Assembly (NCBI GenBank): GCA_022925895.1
Contig: JAKSYS010000005.1
Span: 124,001 to 188,000, forward strand
Length of the DNA stretch: 64,000 bases
DNA from: Fragilaria crotonensis
Lineage: Eukaryota > Bacillariophyta > Fragilariophyceae > Fragilariales > Fragilariaceae
Reading direction: 5' to 3'
Below are positions 1 through 10,602 of this stretch, piece by piece. The notes beneath the pieces are model-generated. The model was not told the DNA's origin, ran no database searches, and was given only the letters and a program-made list of their open reading frames with translations. The position numbers and the translations under genes were made by a program. Numbering within the stretch: the stretch's first letter is position 1; each line of letters starts with the position of its first letter.

Positions 1-56
1 TCCGTTATAAAACTCGCCAATATGTTCGTGAAAGTGGAACGCACGAAATCAATTAC

Positions 57-3000
57 GTGGGACCTGCGGCGACTCGCACGACAAAAAGCAAAGTCAGAAA
101 CTCCTCCGGCGCTCCAAGACCTGCAAAAAGAGCTCCCACTTACGAAAATCGGAGCGACCAATCCGGAGATATCGCCGCTCAAAGCGACCCCATGGCGGAC
201 CCCCATTTCCCAATTTCCGACCACGACCATGATCGTGGTGATTCGCACCATCAGCTCCCAAGAGTACTGGACTTGGGACACATTGGACCCCCTCGCCGAA
301 CTGCCAATGACATTTCTACGACGATCGTACAGATTTCTTTCAGTACTGCAGCTGCGACATTTGGCAGCCCGTCCGTTCATATTTTTCCCCATAACGCAAA
401 CGTCATCTTGCGTCCGACCGGTTTTGAAATCCTGCCCACGCCTATTCGTCCGCGCGCGCCAACCCCGCCTTCCGAAATGACTGACGCGTCTGACGACATT
501 CCAGCTCGTTCCACGACCAACATTTATCGCGATGACGATATGGATGAGGATGATGACGATGATAGTGACGTAGTTAATGCTTCAAGTGTCTTCTCCATTT
601 ACTGCCCGTGTCCCAAACAATTATGCCTTTCCGTTCGCGATCAGACACTGCCGCCCACCAAAGCACAAAAAGCTCCCGCCGCTGACATTGAAGTTGAAGA
701 ACCAGGCAACGGCGACAAAAAGGAATCTCAAAAACAACTTGGTGCACCCCCAATGATTCAAAACTCTGCTCCCTACTCAGTCCCTGATTCCTCAGATGAT
801 GACAGCACAGACACCAGCACATTTATCCCAGATTCCTTCACAGTTAAAACTATGGACTCCCTAACTCTCATGGACAGGATGACAACCAGAAAAGCTACCA
901 AAAATATAAAAATGACGAAAAATATTCCAAGACCAGCAAGATTGTTACCACCAGCCAAGTCATCCCAGCAACCCAAGCAATTTGCAACTCCCATCAATGT
1001 TGCCAACCCTTTTTATGTTAAGCCTCCCATCAATGCTGCAATCCCATTCACCATTTCAATTGATGATGATGAAACTGAGACCCCTTCAACTCCTTCAAGC
1101 AGAAACAGAACACAACCATCTGGAGACAATTATTTGAAAACCTTCAACACCCCTGGACCCAGGAATCTTGATGCACCACCCTCTCCAGCAATCAGTCTCA
1201 ATTCAGAACTTTTCAGTCCCTTGTTTTCCAATCTGAGCAGCAGCCATGACAGTACCTTTGATTGCCTTTCCACATCAACTGGAATCACAGCATTTCTTGA
1301 ACTATCTGATGATGATGAAACTTTGGAGCTTCCATATCGCCTTGACAAACTGCACATCCCTTGCCCTGAAGACAATGTCTTGGACCCAATCCATCATGTC
1401 CCCTTTTTGCAACACCATTCTGATTTGGATTCCAGAACCAATCCACATGCCTCACTTCTTTTCTATGCTGATGCAACTCTTCAAGATGATATCAATGGAC
1501 CTATCACCATGTGCAACCTTCCAACATGTGTTGATTCAAGCATCACAGCAGCAAGCTTCTGTCTACGCTATATTCAGTCAAATCCAGTTACCAAACAATG
1601 CATTCGCGACTTGACGACCGAACATCTTCGCCACCTTATGTGCTATCTCTATCCCATTTTAATTGCTGGATCTGACAAAGACCCCAATCAAGAGGAATTC
1701 ATTCAATGCATCCAACACACTTTCAACAGAACAACCAATTTGGTCATGGACAATCTTTCTTCTGAGCACAGATCTCAACTCACCAATGGCACCCCATCAC
1801 TATTTGTATCCCTTTTGAGTGACTATGAACCTGGATCCTTTGGACATGAATGCTCCCTATCCATCCTTTATGCCTTCAAAATGATGTACCTCATCCACCT
1901 TTATATTCAGGGACAAACATCTTCATGCCCTCATCAACCGCCTGAACTTGCTGATATCATTCGCAATATCCCAACTTTTGCGACCGCTCTACGACTTTTC
2001 CCGAACCGAAGTAACTTCAGAGATGTCCCGCGCTTCATTATCAAATTCTTCCAAGATCAGCAATTGACTCCCAGTCCCTATGATACCACTTTGGACAGCA
2101 CCAGGACTTCCCATATTCAAACCCCTGCACATTTGGACTCTGCATCCCTCATTGCATTCACTCATTCACCGCTTGTTAATGGTTTTGGAGAACCTACAAC
2201 TGGAATATCTCCATCTGCTTCCCATGTTGCCCGCGTCTTAATCTCAGCAACACTCCGCCATCATGCAACTCTAACTGCCAAACTCACAACTGGCGATGAC
2301 CTACATTTGCAACCCTCAAACATTTACATTGGTTCCCTCCCTCCTGTTGATCTTCTCATGAATCACAATTGCTCAGCCTTCCCAATGGCCACATTACCTA
2401 CACCTGATCAGCTATCAATCATGGACTCAAAAGCCACTGCTATTGCCGTCAACTTTGTCATCTGCCGTCCACTCACGTCCAATGATCTTCAGAACTTTAC
2501 CATCCCAATTGGAAATTGTGATTATGCAACCCTTAAGTCCAACTTTGACCCCATCAAGACAGATACCATCAACCATTCCATTGATTTCCTGCCAGATCAT
2601 GAATACACCATGTTCAGAGTTGTCTCAAACATCAATGTCACTGACCCTCAATGTGTCCTACCTCAAACACCCTTGCCAACCAAAGTCCTTATCTACCAAG
2701 GCAACACCCAAGAGCATCAGTCAACTCCTTCTTACACTTCAGGCTCCCCAACTGAGTTTCCCATTCCATTGCCAAGTGCTCACACTTTCCCTATCATTTA
2801 CAACAAGGAGAACAAACCAATCATCTTTCATCAACACAATGGGACCATCAAACCCTACACAACAACAACAGTCCAACAGCTTTTCAGTGACCAAGCCTGC
2901 ATTCCAATGAACACCTGTTATGCTGCCAATCCCTGGACTTGTCCCAATAATCCTAGCCAACTTTGGCGCCAACCAAACCCTGTTTATCATGTCATTGATG

Positions 3001-5870
3001 ATCCCAAAACCATTCCCTTGTCTCTTGCAACTCGCCTCATCCAAGTGATTACTACAAAACGTGGATCCACCGATGTCTATGGATCCTGGGCTCTCCCACA
3101 CCTTGAGAATGCCCTCAGCAACCCATTGTCTCAGATCACTCACAACCCATTTTCATATTATTGGCAACAACACAATCATCCTGAATATCCCTTCATCAAA
3201 GAGTCTGAACCCAATATCTTGAGCAACCCCCCTGGTGAGTCTGGTGTGAACACTAGTCTCTTTAACAGCCAGGTTACTACTTGCAACTTACCTGATCCTT
3301 CTTGCCTGTACAGACACATTGGTGTAAATGCTACAAGAATGGACAGCAGTAATTGTAATGTAGTAAGATTTCAATTGGACAAACAAGAATCATCTTTTTG
3401 TGAACACACAGCCCTTATGGTTGTCCGCACCCGTAGATCGTCTCTTCAAGAAGAAAATCCCCCTGAAATTGAACCAGAAACTGCAGATCCCGATACTTCT
3501 GATAATTCGTCCGAAACCGACATTTCCCGGCGCGAAACGCCAAATATTGATACAAATCAGCCATCTTCCGACGTCCAAGCTCAAGAAATTGACACACCTG
3601 CTGAAAATCCTTTGAAACGTTTGTCACGTACTGTAACACAAATTCTGTCACCAAAATCTGTGCAATCAGACACCCAAGTTGAAACATCCTCTTCACCAAA
3701 GACAGACAATCCATCCAAACCTGCAGCAAAGGACAAACCTGCAAAGCATCCAACTTTTGCCTATCCTCCAATTCATGAAACATTCTTTACTGATGATGAA
3801 GACAATGAAGACCAACAGGATGACCCTCCTCAGATCCCCTTGCAATCCCCAGATGCACTAACTTCTTCAACCAGAACTGACTTCACTTATCCACCCATTG
3901 AAGATTTAACTAAAACCCTTTTAAAATATGCCAAAAATGCCAACCTTCGGAAACTTTCATACCCAACCGACCTTGTCGCCCGACGCCGACAATTCAATGC
4001 CTTCATGGACAACCTCCGCATTGTTTGCAACATCTCTCCCTGGACACGCCAAGTCTTTGATCTTTGGCCCAAACAGATTTCTTATTCCCATCCCTTCATT
4101 GGCACTGCAATTTACAATCTAATCTTCACACATGTCTGTGATCCTTGCCAGAAACACATTATTGATGGACCACCAGATGCCAGAACTGCAATCTTTACTC
4201 TCCGCCGACATTGTGCCCCGCTTACTCCAGATCATGTTGAACGCACAAGAGAAGCCTTTTATTCCATTAAACAAGGCCACAATGAAGTTGCAACCTCCTA
4301 TTTGAATCGCATCCGAGTTTTGACGCGCGATTGCTACCACGCCGGCATTCCCAATACTGACGCAGATCTTATTAAAAGAGCCATTCGCGGTGGAAGTAAT
4401 CACCATTTTTATGCTGCCTCTTACCAACGTTTTGATGCCGACCTCCGCAGAGCCGAACTTAACGATGAAGAATTGCCCGCTTTCTCCGAACTTGAAAGCC
4501 ATCTTTTGAATATTGACGAATCCCGTGGCCTAACTTTGCCGTCACAAAATCAACGCAATTATAACCAACATGCCAATGCTGCCCGTCAACAATTCCATCG
4601 CCCTACCCATCGTCCGACTTTCCAAAAACAATTCACCCCGCGACAACATCAAGCTCTCAGCTCAATTTTGCGACCATATACCCAACAAAACAGCAGCAGC
4701 AATCGGCCACCAATCAGACCCCAGAGCAACCAAAATCAGCATTCGAACCGTCCGAACAATCACCAAAACAATCGTCGCAACGCTCCGCCACCAAGACCGA
4801 ATCATGGCAACCGACCGCCCTTGCGACCAACCTCATCGAATCCCAATAACCAGCGTCAACCGCAGAGCAATTCCACCCCATTTAGGCAAAATCCTTCACC
4901 CAATAATGCTACCAATATTGTTTGCAACAATTGTGGAAGAACTGGTCACTATGCAAGACAATGCCCAACTGCAAACAACAGATCTCAGAACAACAATAAC
5001 AGAAATGGAGGAAACCAAAGATCACCAGCCAATAATGAGAACACTGCTCCTAGAAATCACAGAGCTTATTTTGTCACTGATTCATCTTCATCTCATGCTG
5101 AAACAACTCATTACCATCAAGCCTTCCTTGCCTCATCAAACAACAACCCTTCCTTTAACAATGGACCACCAACAATCTGGCCTGACACCAACTTGCCCCA
5201 AATGGAAATCAACCCATCACTGACTGACAATGATTTTGTACCTACCATGTCACATTCACCTCCCAACACTGATGCAACTGAATACTTTCCAGATGATCCC
5301 ATGTCTGCATATCAGCGCTTTGGACCGCCAGATCTTGACAATTGGCTCCCTGACAGTGGTGCCACAAGCCACTATACTCCTGTTTTCAGTGACCTGCATG
5401 ATGTTGAACCTTGCCATGTACCTGTTTCCCTTGCTGATGGAACCACTAAGATATCCACTTTCAAAGGCACAACTGACTGTTTCTTTACAACCACAGAAGG
5501 ACAGAAAGCTATCCTTGGTCTTGCTGATGTTTATTACATTGAAGGTCTTAGCCACCGTCTGCTTTCCCTGACTGCCATTTCTGCCACCCAAAATTTCACA
5601 GTCATCATCCAGAACAGAGCAACCACAATCCGTTTTCCCAACAATTCAACATACACATGGCCAACCATCCTTCAAGAGCTACCCTCTGAACAAGCTTTCT
5701 ATGACTTCCCAACCCAACAACTTCTGATGACACTTCAAACTCACCTGCCATCACTTTTGAGCAACACTTGGACACTTCAACCAATCCAAACCCAGACCAA
5801 CCCACTGCAACCTTGCCACTTGAGATCACATCCCGTCGCCTTGCACACCGTAATTTCCGCAATCTTATGA
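57..5870 (+). CDS. Copia Gag-protease frame with very long N-terminal extension
   Basis: This frame is open for about 1,940 codons and is also open leftwards to the window edge; the first listed codon is GTG, so the true start may lie upstream. Residues 1 to about 1290 are acidic, Pro/Ser/Thr-rich and match no domain I recognise. A Gag-like helical region follows at about 1290-1480, then an Asn/Gln/Arg-rich stretch. A CCHC zinc knuckle (CNNCGRTGHYARQC) lies near residue 1621 and a protease active-site motif (DSGATSH) near 1763. It overlaps the Pol frame by about 100 bases in a different frame, an arrangement some retroelement families use for frameshift expression. Gag of about 300-500 residues is usual for copia, so the leader is exceptional. 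Confidence 0.85.
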   Translation: MGPAATRTTKSKVRNSSGAPRPAKRAPTYENRSDQSGDIAAQSDPMADPHFPISDHDHDRGDSHHQLPRVLDLGHIGPPRRTANDISTTIVQISFSTAAATFGSPSVHIFPHNANVILRPTGFEILPTPIRPRAPTPPSEMTDASDDIPARSTTNIYRDDDMDEDDDDDSDVVNASSVFSIYCPCPKQLCLSVRDQTLPPTKAQKAPAADIEVEEPGNGDKKESQKQLGAPPMIQNSAPYSVPDSSDDDSTDTSTFIPDSFTVKTMDSLTLMDRMTTRKATKNIKMTKNIPRPARLLPPAKSSQQPKQFATPINVANPFYVKPPINAAIPFTISIDDDETETPSTPSSRNRTQPSGDNYLKTFNTPGPRNLDAPPSPAISLNSELFSPLFSNLSSSHDSTFDCLSTSTGITAFLELSDDDETLELPYRLDKLHIPCPEDNVLDPIHHVPFLQHHSDLDSRTNPHASLLFYADATLQDDINGPITMCNLPTCVDSSITAASFCLRYIQSNPVTKQCIRDLTTEHLRHLMCYLYPILIAGSDKDPNQEEFIQCIQHTFNRTTNLVMDNLSSEHRSQLTNGTPSLFVSLLSDYEPGSFGHECSLSILYAFKMMYLIHLYIQGQTSSCPHQPPELADIIRNIPTFATALRLFPNRSNFRDVPRFIIKFFQDQQLTPSPYDTTLDSTRTSHIQTPAHLDSASLIAFTHSPLVNGFGEPTTGISPSASHVARVLISATLRHHATLTAKLTTGDDLHLQPSNIYIGSLPPVDLLMNHNCSAFPMATLPTPDQLSIMDSKATAIAVNFVICRPLTSNDLQNFTIPIGNCDYATLKSNFDPIKTDTINHSIDFLPDHEYTMFRVVSNINVTDPQCVLPQTPLPTKVLIYQGNTQEHQSTPSYTSGSPTEFPIPLPSAHTFPIIYNKENKPIIFHQHNGTIKPYTTTTVQQLFSDQACIPMNTCYAANPWTCPNNPSQLWRQPNPVYHVIDDPKTIPLSLATRLIQVITTKRGSTDVYGSWALPHLENALSNPLSQITHNPFSYYWQQHNHPEYPFIKESEPNILSNPPGESGVNTSLFNSQVTTCNLPDPSCLYRHIGVNATRMDSSNCNVVRFQLDKQESSFCEHTALMVVRTRRSSLQEENPPEIEPETADPDTSDNSSETDISRRETPNIDTNQPSSDVQAQEIDTPAENPLKRLSRTVTQILSPKSVQSDTQVETSSSPKTDNPSKPAAKDKPAKHPTFAYPPIHETFFTDDEDNEDQQDDPPQIPLQSPDALTSSTRTDFTYPPIEDLTKTLLKYAKNANLRKLSYPTDLVARRRQFNAFMDNLRIVCNISPWTRQVFDLWPKQISYSHPFIGTAIYNLIFTHVCDPCQKHIIDGPPDARTAIFTLRRHCAPLTPDHVERTREAFYSIKQGHNEVATSYLNRIRVLTRDCYHAGIPNTDADLIKRAIRGGSNHHFYAASYQRFDADLRRAELNDEELPAFSELESHLLNIDESRGLTLPSQNQRNYNQHANAARQQFHRPTHRPTFQKQFTPRQHQALSSILRPYTQQNSSSNRPPIRPQSNQNQHSNRPNNHQNNRRNAPPPRPNHGNRPPLRPTSSNPNNQRQPQSNSTPFRQNPSPNNATNIVCNNCGRTGHYARQCPTANNRSQNNNNRNGGNQRSPANNENTAPRNHRAYFVTDSSSSHAETTHYHQAFLASSNNNPSFNNGPPTIWPDTNLPQMEINPSLTDNDFVPTMSHSPPNTDATEYFPDDPMSAYQRFGPPDLDNWLPDSGATSHYTPVFSDLHDVEPCHVPVSLADGTTKISTFKGTTDCFFTTTEGQKAILGLADVYYIEGLSHRLLSLTAISATQNFTVIIQNRATTIRFPNNSTYTWPTILQELPSEQAFYDFPTQQLLMTLQTHLPSLLSNTWTLQPIQTQTNPLQPCHLRSHPVALHTVISAIL

Positions 5871-8800
5871 CTGGATCCCTTCACCATGTTTGGAATGATC
5901 ACATTTTGTCACCAGCCACTGACACTCAAACTTGGCCAATCAGAATTTCAATCAGCCAAAAACGCGCCAGAAGCAAAGTCCCACTCCGCCAAGGTTCAGA
6001 ACCTTTCCATCAACTTCACCTTGACCTTCTGAGAAACCCATTCCGTTTTGGCCTGACAACTAGCACTAACTATTCTGCCTATCTTTTCATTGTGACAACC
6101 CCTGGCAAACTAACTGGTTGGATTGGACTACCCACTGAAAGCACTTTATCCATTCTCACTGCACTGCAATCCTGGCTCACACAATCAGAACTTCTTGGCC
6201 GCACCCAATCTGTCCGCTTTATCCGCACTGATGCTGGAACAGCATTTACCTCAGCCAAATTTATCTCAACTTGCACCAATCTTGGAATCAAAGTTGAAGC
6301 TGCAGCCCCTGAACATCAAGAAATGAATGGAATTTGTGAAGCCAAATGGAGAGAAGTCCACAACATTGCAAACACCCTGCTCAACACTGCCAGACTTGGA
6401 GGTGCCTTCTTTCACCATGCTCATGCCTATGCAGTCCAAATTGTCAATGCTTGCCCTGCTAAGAATGTTACTGATCAAGATGGAAATCCTACAACTCCCT
6501 TCCACTATAGTTATGGCCGAAAACCCAGCCTCACCAACTTCCGCGTATTCGGATGCCCAGTCTATTTCAAACGTTATGAACCGACCTTTCGAAACAAATT
6601 GATCACTTACAAACAACAACTCCAACGCGCATCCCGTGGAACTTTTATTGGATTCCCTGAAAACTCTGCTGGCTGGCTAGTCTACTCCCCAGACCATCCT
6701 CAACGAATTATCACAACCCGTGACGCTTATTTTGATGAAGATTTCAGCTCTGCCCTTGCCTTTGACTCCAAACCTTTTGCTGGAGCCATCCCTATCCGCT
6801 CTCACATGGACCCTAATGGACTTGAAAATGTTGAGAATTCAGAACCTACCATCATTCACCAGACTGGATCTGTTGCCAACCTTGGAACCAATCCTTCCTC
6901 CTTCATTGAAGAACTAACAACAGATGATCCTTCAAAAACACTTAACATAAACACCAATAATGTTGAAATCCACCCCCCTACTGAGACTATTGACAATGAT
7001 GATGACACTGATGATGATGATCTACAACTTGGTCCAACACCACCTGCACCTCAACTGCTTAATCTCACCCATCACCAGAAGAGACACACACCCCTTCAGA
7101 AAGAGATGACACTTTACTTTCAAGAATGTGCTGAATCACCACCATCCATTGACCCTATCCACACTGCCATGCTTACCCTTGATGCCTCTGCTGACACATC
7201 TACAGAAAATGATGATCCTGTTGATAAATACTTGCCAGAACCCCAATCCTTTCAAGCTGTCCTCAAACTTGATGATGACATCCGCTCTGCCTGGCTTCAT
7301 GCAATCAAAATGGAAATCAAGAACCTCATTGATCATGGTACCTTTATTCTTGGCCAGAAACCCCATGCAGATGAACTGATTATCCCAGTGAAACTTGTAC
7401 TCAAAGCAAAGCAAACAGCATCTGGCAAACTTGACAAACTCAAAGCCCGCCTTGTTGCACGCGGCGACATGGAAAAGAGAAGAATCAAGAAAACAAAAGC
7501 AAAGTACCAGCAACAACTACTCAAACAAAGAGAGGAAACTAAGAAAGTAAATAAGTCTAACACTATTCCAATTGAGATCCCTCAACCTTTTGAAGACACA
7601 TGGTCACCCTGTGCATCTTCAAGAGGGGTCAAGCTCCTCATATCCAAAACCTGTGCTTTCCGCCGCATCCTTAAAGGTGCTGACTTCATTGGAGCCTATC
7701 TTCAAGCCAAAGTTATTGGACGTCACTTTGTGATCCTGCCACTTTACCTTGCTTACCACTTCCCAGAATATGCCAAATACTTTGGAGTCCCACTTCTTCT
7801 TGACAAAGGAATCTATGGTCTTGTCTACTCAGGCAAATATTGGAACATTGAATTCTCTGAATGGCTATACTCTCAAGGATTTATTCAATCCCAAGCAGAA
7901 CCATCCTATTTTGTATTCTATGATAAACATAACCAATGGCTCCGCCTCCTATTTTTCGTCGATGACATGCTTTATGTTGGAAGCAACGATTCCATCGAGA
8001 AATCTTTCGAAGATTCCGTCCGCAACCGCTTCGACGTGAAATTCCTTGGTCCTGCACAATGGTTCCTGCAAATGCGCATCCACCGCCACAAAGATTCCAC
8101 TTACACTCTAGACCAACACCGTTATGTCCTAAGTGCTCTCCAACGTTATGACCCGAATTCCGAATTCCCTGAACGCGAAACTCCCTTCCCTCCCGATTAC
8201 GTCTTCACCAAAGATAACCGCCCTGTCACTGATAATGACAAATCTATAATTGAGAAAAGACATTCCCGCCTCCCGTTTCGCTCAGCCGTATGCACCCTAC
8301 TTTATCTCGCATATAACACACGTGCCGATATCCTTTTTGCAGTCTGCAAACTTGCAAAAGCCTGCATCTGCCCCGGCGAACTTGACTTCCGTGCCCTTAT
8401 CTGGTTATTTGGCTATCTCAGACGCCGACCCAGCTATGCTTTGAAATTCTATCCTGATGGCACTTCTAATCCAATCTATAGTATCTGTGCCCAACACAGC
8501 ATTCCATACTCTGACCTGACTGTCTTCTCTGATGCCAGCTGGCAAGATTGCCCTGACACTGGCAGATCAACTGTTGGATACATGATTTTTCACAATGGTG
8601 CCCTCATTGAAGCTAACTCAACTATGCCTACACCAATTGCAATGTCAACCTCTGAAGCTGAATACATGGCAGCCTGCTCTGCAACTATGGCTACTGCCCA
8701 CATCAGAATGCTTTTATATGACATGACATACCTTGGCACTAAACAATGGCGCGAATCATCCCAGCGCCTACCTACAATCCCTTCTGTCCTTATGATAGAC

Positions 8801-9058
8801 AATGAAGCAACTGTTCAAATTGCCAAGAATGGAAAACTAACTCGTAAAACACGCCACATTGAGCGACGCTTTCACTTTGTCCGCCAAGGCCAACAAGACG
8901 GTACTCATCAACTCTATTGGATCCCTTGTGACTCTCAACTTGCTGACATCCTAACTAAGACTCAGACATCATCCAAGATTGATCCTCACCTTGACAAAAT
9001 CTTTTGCAAACTACCTGATCACCTACTTTCTCCATCACCAATTTCTACGGAGATCTGA
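5768..9058 (+). CDS. Copia Pol frame: integrase, reverse transcriptase, RNase H
   Basis: About 1,096 codons. The first part holds an integrase core (THLDLL-like strand near residue 80, FIRTDAGTAF near 155, and a Glu in the HQEMNGICE region near 190). The middle holds a copia-type reverse transcriptase with FFVDDMLYVG as the catalytic motif. The last part is RNase H with SDASWQD and the STSEAEYMA signature. The first listed codon is TTG and the frame overlaps the preceding Gag-protease frame, so it is probably expressed as a fusion rather than from its own start. The frame is uninterrupted, in line with a young copy. Confidence 0.88.
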   Translation: MDTSTNPNPDQPTATLPLEITSRRLAHRNFRNLMTGSLHHVWNDHILSPATDTQTWPIRISISQKRARSKVPLRQGSEPFHQLHLDLLRNPFRFGLTTSTNYSAYLFIVTTPGKLTGWIGLPTESTLSILTALQSWLTQSELLGRTQSVRFIRTDAGTAFTSAKFISTCTNLGIKVEAAAPEHQEMNGICEAKWREVHNIANTLLNTARLGGAFFHHAHAYAVQIVNACPAKNVTDQDGNPTTPFHYSYGRKPSLTNFRVFGCPVYFKRYEPTFRNKLITYKQQLQRASRGTFIGFPENSAGWLVYSPDHPQRIITTRDAYFDEDFSSALAFDSKPFAGAIPIRSHMDPNGLENVENSEPTIIHQTGSVANLGTNPSSFIEELTTDDPSKTLNINTNNVEIHPPTETIDNDDDTDDDDLQLGPTPPAPQLLNLTHHQKRHTPLQKEMTLYFQECAESPPSIDPIHTAMLTLDASADTSTENDDPVDKYLPEPQSFQAVLKLDDDIRSAWLHAIKMEIKNLIDHGTFILGQKPHADELIIPVKLVLKAKQTASGKLDKLKARLVARGDMEKRRIKKTKAKYQQQLLKQREETKKVNKSNTIPIEIPQPFEDTWSPCASSRGVKLLISKTCAFRRILKGADFIGAYLQAKVIGRHFVILPLYLAYHFPEYAKYFGVPLLLDKGIYGLVYSGKYWNIEFSEWLYSQGFIQSQAEPSYFVFYDKHNQWLRLLFFVDDMLYVGSNDSIEKSFEDSVRNRFDVKFLGPAQWFLQMRIHRHKDSTYTLDQHRYVLSALQRYDPNSEFPERETPFPPDYVFTKDNRPVTDNDKSIIEKRHSRLPFRSAVCTLLYLAYNTRADILFAVCKLAKACICPGELDFRALIWLFGYLRRRPSYALKFYPDGTSNPIYSICAQHSIPYSDLTVFSDASWQDCPDTGRSTVGYMIFHNGALIEANSTMPTPIAMSTSEAEYMAACSATMATAHIRMLLYDMTYLGTKQWRESSQRLPTIPSVLMIDNEATVQIAKNGKLTRKTRHIERRFHFVRQGQQDGTHQLYWIPCDSQLADILTKTQTSSKIDPHLDKIFCKLPDHLLSPSPISTEI

Positions 9059-9069
9059 TTCAAGAGGGG

Positions 9070-9440
9070 TGACAGACTTTTAGTACCGCTCCTACGTATT
9101 TTACTGTTTAGATTACACAGTGCTACGATACACATTAGGCTAGTAAACAGTATACGTCGTATCGTTACTGTCGTACGGGAATCATATCCCACTCCAAAAT
9201 TGCAACGATCAAATTCATGTCGTTCGTTGCATAAACGACCATTTTCTCGCCCAACGCTCGGCCTCGTACGACCTCTTCAGACGTACACCTTTTCAGACGT
9301 GCACTCTTCAGACGTGCACCGTTTCATTTGTGTTCCTGAGTGTTCCTCAGAAACACTCATCAAACGAAGTTGATCACTCACTTGTGATCAACGATTTTCT
9401 CACAAATTTGTCAACAACTGTAAATATATTTAGCCGGCCC
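9070..9440 (+). repeat. Presumed 3' LTR of the copia element
   Basis: The LTR is placed to begin with TG immediately after the purine tract at 9061-9069. It contains three spaced copies of a TCAGACGT-type word between about 9277 and 9316. It also has an inverted repeat with 9-base arms (GTTGATCAC at 9369-9377 and its complement at 9384-9392). The right boundary is uncertain because the partner LTR lies outside the window; the sequence changes character near 9430-9450. Confidence 0.6.
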
Positions 9441-9451
9441 CAATTTTCACA

Positions 9452-10012
9452 ATGTACAATTTTCGTAGCAGCGTAACCGACCATGACGACATTTTACCCG
9501 CCGTCGTCACGGATCGGACCCCCTGTAGCGATAGCCAGTGTACTAGTACCCACTTGGCTACCGACGTCACCGTAGGACTCCACCCACGTCCACATACTGT
9601 AGTGTCACCTACGCGCAACGTAGCACCATCTACTTGCATCGTACCTACAGATACTAGCACAGTTGCTTCGCCTACTAGCACTGTGTCTACGTCTACATGT
9701 ACTGTAGTTACGCCTAGTCATACCGTAGCTCAGTATACCCGTCCAATAGACAACCACGCGTATACCGTCGCGTTTGCTACTAGCACTCCCGCTTCCTCTG
9801 CCGCTAGCGTAGCATCCAGTAGTCCCGAAGCCGTATCACCGGCCAACGTTCGTACTGTAGCGACCGATACCGTCACCGTGACGTCACCACCTGCCTGCGA
9901 CCCCGGTCTGGCGTGCGCCCGATTTAACCATGGTCTGGCCTCCACTCCGCGCTCGCACGCAGAATCTATCAAGAGTCCGTGGAGTACAGTACGAAGTACA
10001 AGTACCGAATGA
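9452..10012 (+). other. Doubtful Thr/Val/Ser-rich open frame
   Basis: A 186-codon frame starting with ATG directly after the presumed LTR. It encodes degenerate TVASPTSTVST-like runs, produced by imperfect repeats of words such as ACTAGCACT and ACTGTAGT. I see no domain, targeting signal or membrane segment. The word content resembles the GTAC-rich spacers elsewhere in the window, so this may be non-coding repetitive DNA. It could also be the last part of the copia LTR plus flank. I would not treat it as a gene without transcript support. Confidence 0.2.
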
Positions 10013-10098
10013 AGAGCCTACAGGAAGCGGTTAACGAACAGCGTACAGTATTCTGGAGTACAAGTACTCCCTCCAAGCGCGTGCGTGTTCATCATTAT

Positions 10099-10602
10099 AT
10101 GCACTATGCACTATGCACACTTCAGTTCCTTCACAGGTCGAACGATGACATTTCTGGTACTGTACTTCTGACATGCTTCCTGCTGACAAGCGCATCTGCG
10201 TTTTTGTCTCCCTTGCGTGACGGGCGCCACAATGGGGTCGTTCCGGAGGCAACAAAACATCAAATTCTTTCCTTGGCAGGAAAAGGCGCCCCCGCTATTG
10301 CAGGCATCATCACGTCTCAATTCGTCGTAGATGCCGTGCTAGCGTACGACGACCTCGAGGTCGCGGATCTTCCCCCTGCCTATGTCCCTGTGGCGTTCGG
10401 GGTGCTGTTGCTGGGAGGAGTTGGTTGGCTGACTTCTTCGTTGGGTGACATTATGACTGAAGAATCATTGCTTGGATTGCAATCTGGAGCCAGAGCCAAG
10501 AAAGAAATGGAGCGAAGCAAGTCATCATTTTTTCAAGAAGCGAAGATGAGAATGGATTCTACTTTCCAGTGCCTGGTAAGCTTGTTTAACCATCAATATT
10601 AG
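10099..10602 (+). CDS. Predicted plastid-targeted membrane protein, family unknown
   Basis: The ATG at 10099 gives 167 residues. The open frame begins earlier (9979), but only from 10099 does a signal peptide sit near the N-terminus: LLTCFLLTSASA followed by Phe. ASA-F is the diatom bipartite plastid cleavage context, so import through the chloroplast ER and into the plastid is inferred. Two hydrophobic segments follow (about 65-78 and 93-113, the latter FGVLLLGGVGWLTSS). The C-terminal part is charged and ends SGARAKKEMERSKSSFF plus about 25 residues. A GTAAGC at 10573 could be a splice donor, in which case the true C-terminus differs. I do not recognise the family. Confidence 0.6.
   Translation: MHYALCTLQFLHRSNDDISGTVLLTCFLLTSASAFLSPLRDGRHNGVVPEATKHQILSLAGKGAPAIAGIITSQFVVDAVLAYDDLEVADLPPAYVPVAFGVLLLGGVGWLTSSLGDIMTEESLLGLQSGARAKKEMERSKSSFFQEAKMRMDSTFQCLVSLFNHQY

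Larger units (their letters stand above)
1..9440 (+). mobile_element. Ty1/copia LTR retrotransposon, CoDi-like, left end outside window
   Basis: The stretch carries, in order, a Gag domain with a CCHC knuckle, an aspartic protease, an integrase core, a copia-type reverse transcriptase and RNase H. Integrase before reverse transcriptase is the Ty1/copia order. A purine-rich tract at 9061-9069 precedes the presumed 3' LTR. The 5' LTR and primer binding site lie left of base 1. The reading frames are long and open, so the element looks whole within the window and probably recent. Assignment to the diatom CoDi group is inference from protein style and host. The right end is approximate because the 5' LTR is not available for comparison. 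Confidence 0.88.

Noticed and set aside
22-480. Open frame of 152 codons at the left edge
   Set aside because: It lies inside the copia Gag frame in another phase and has no domain; an overlap shadow.
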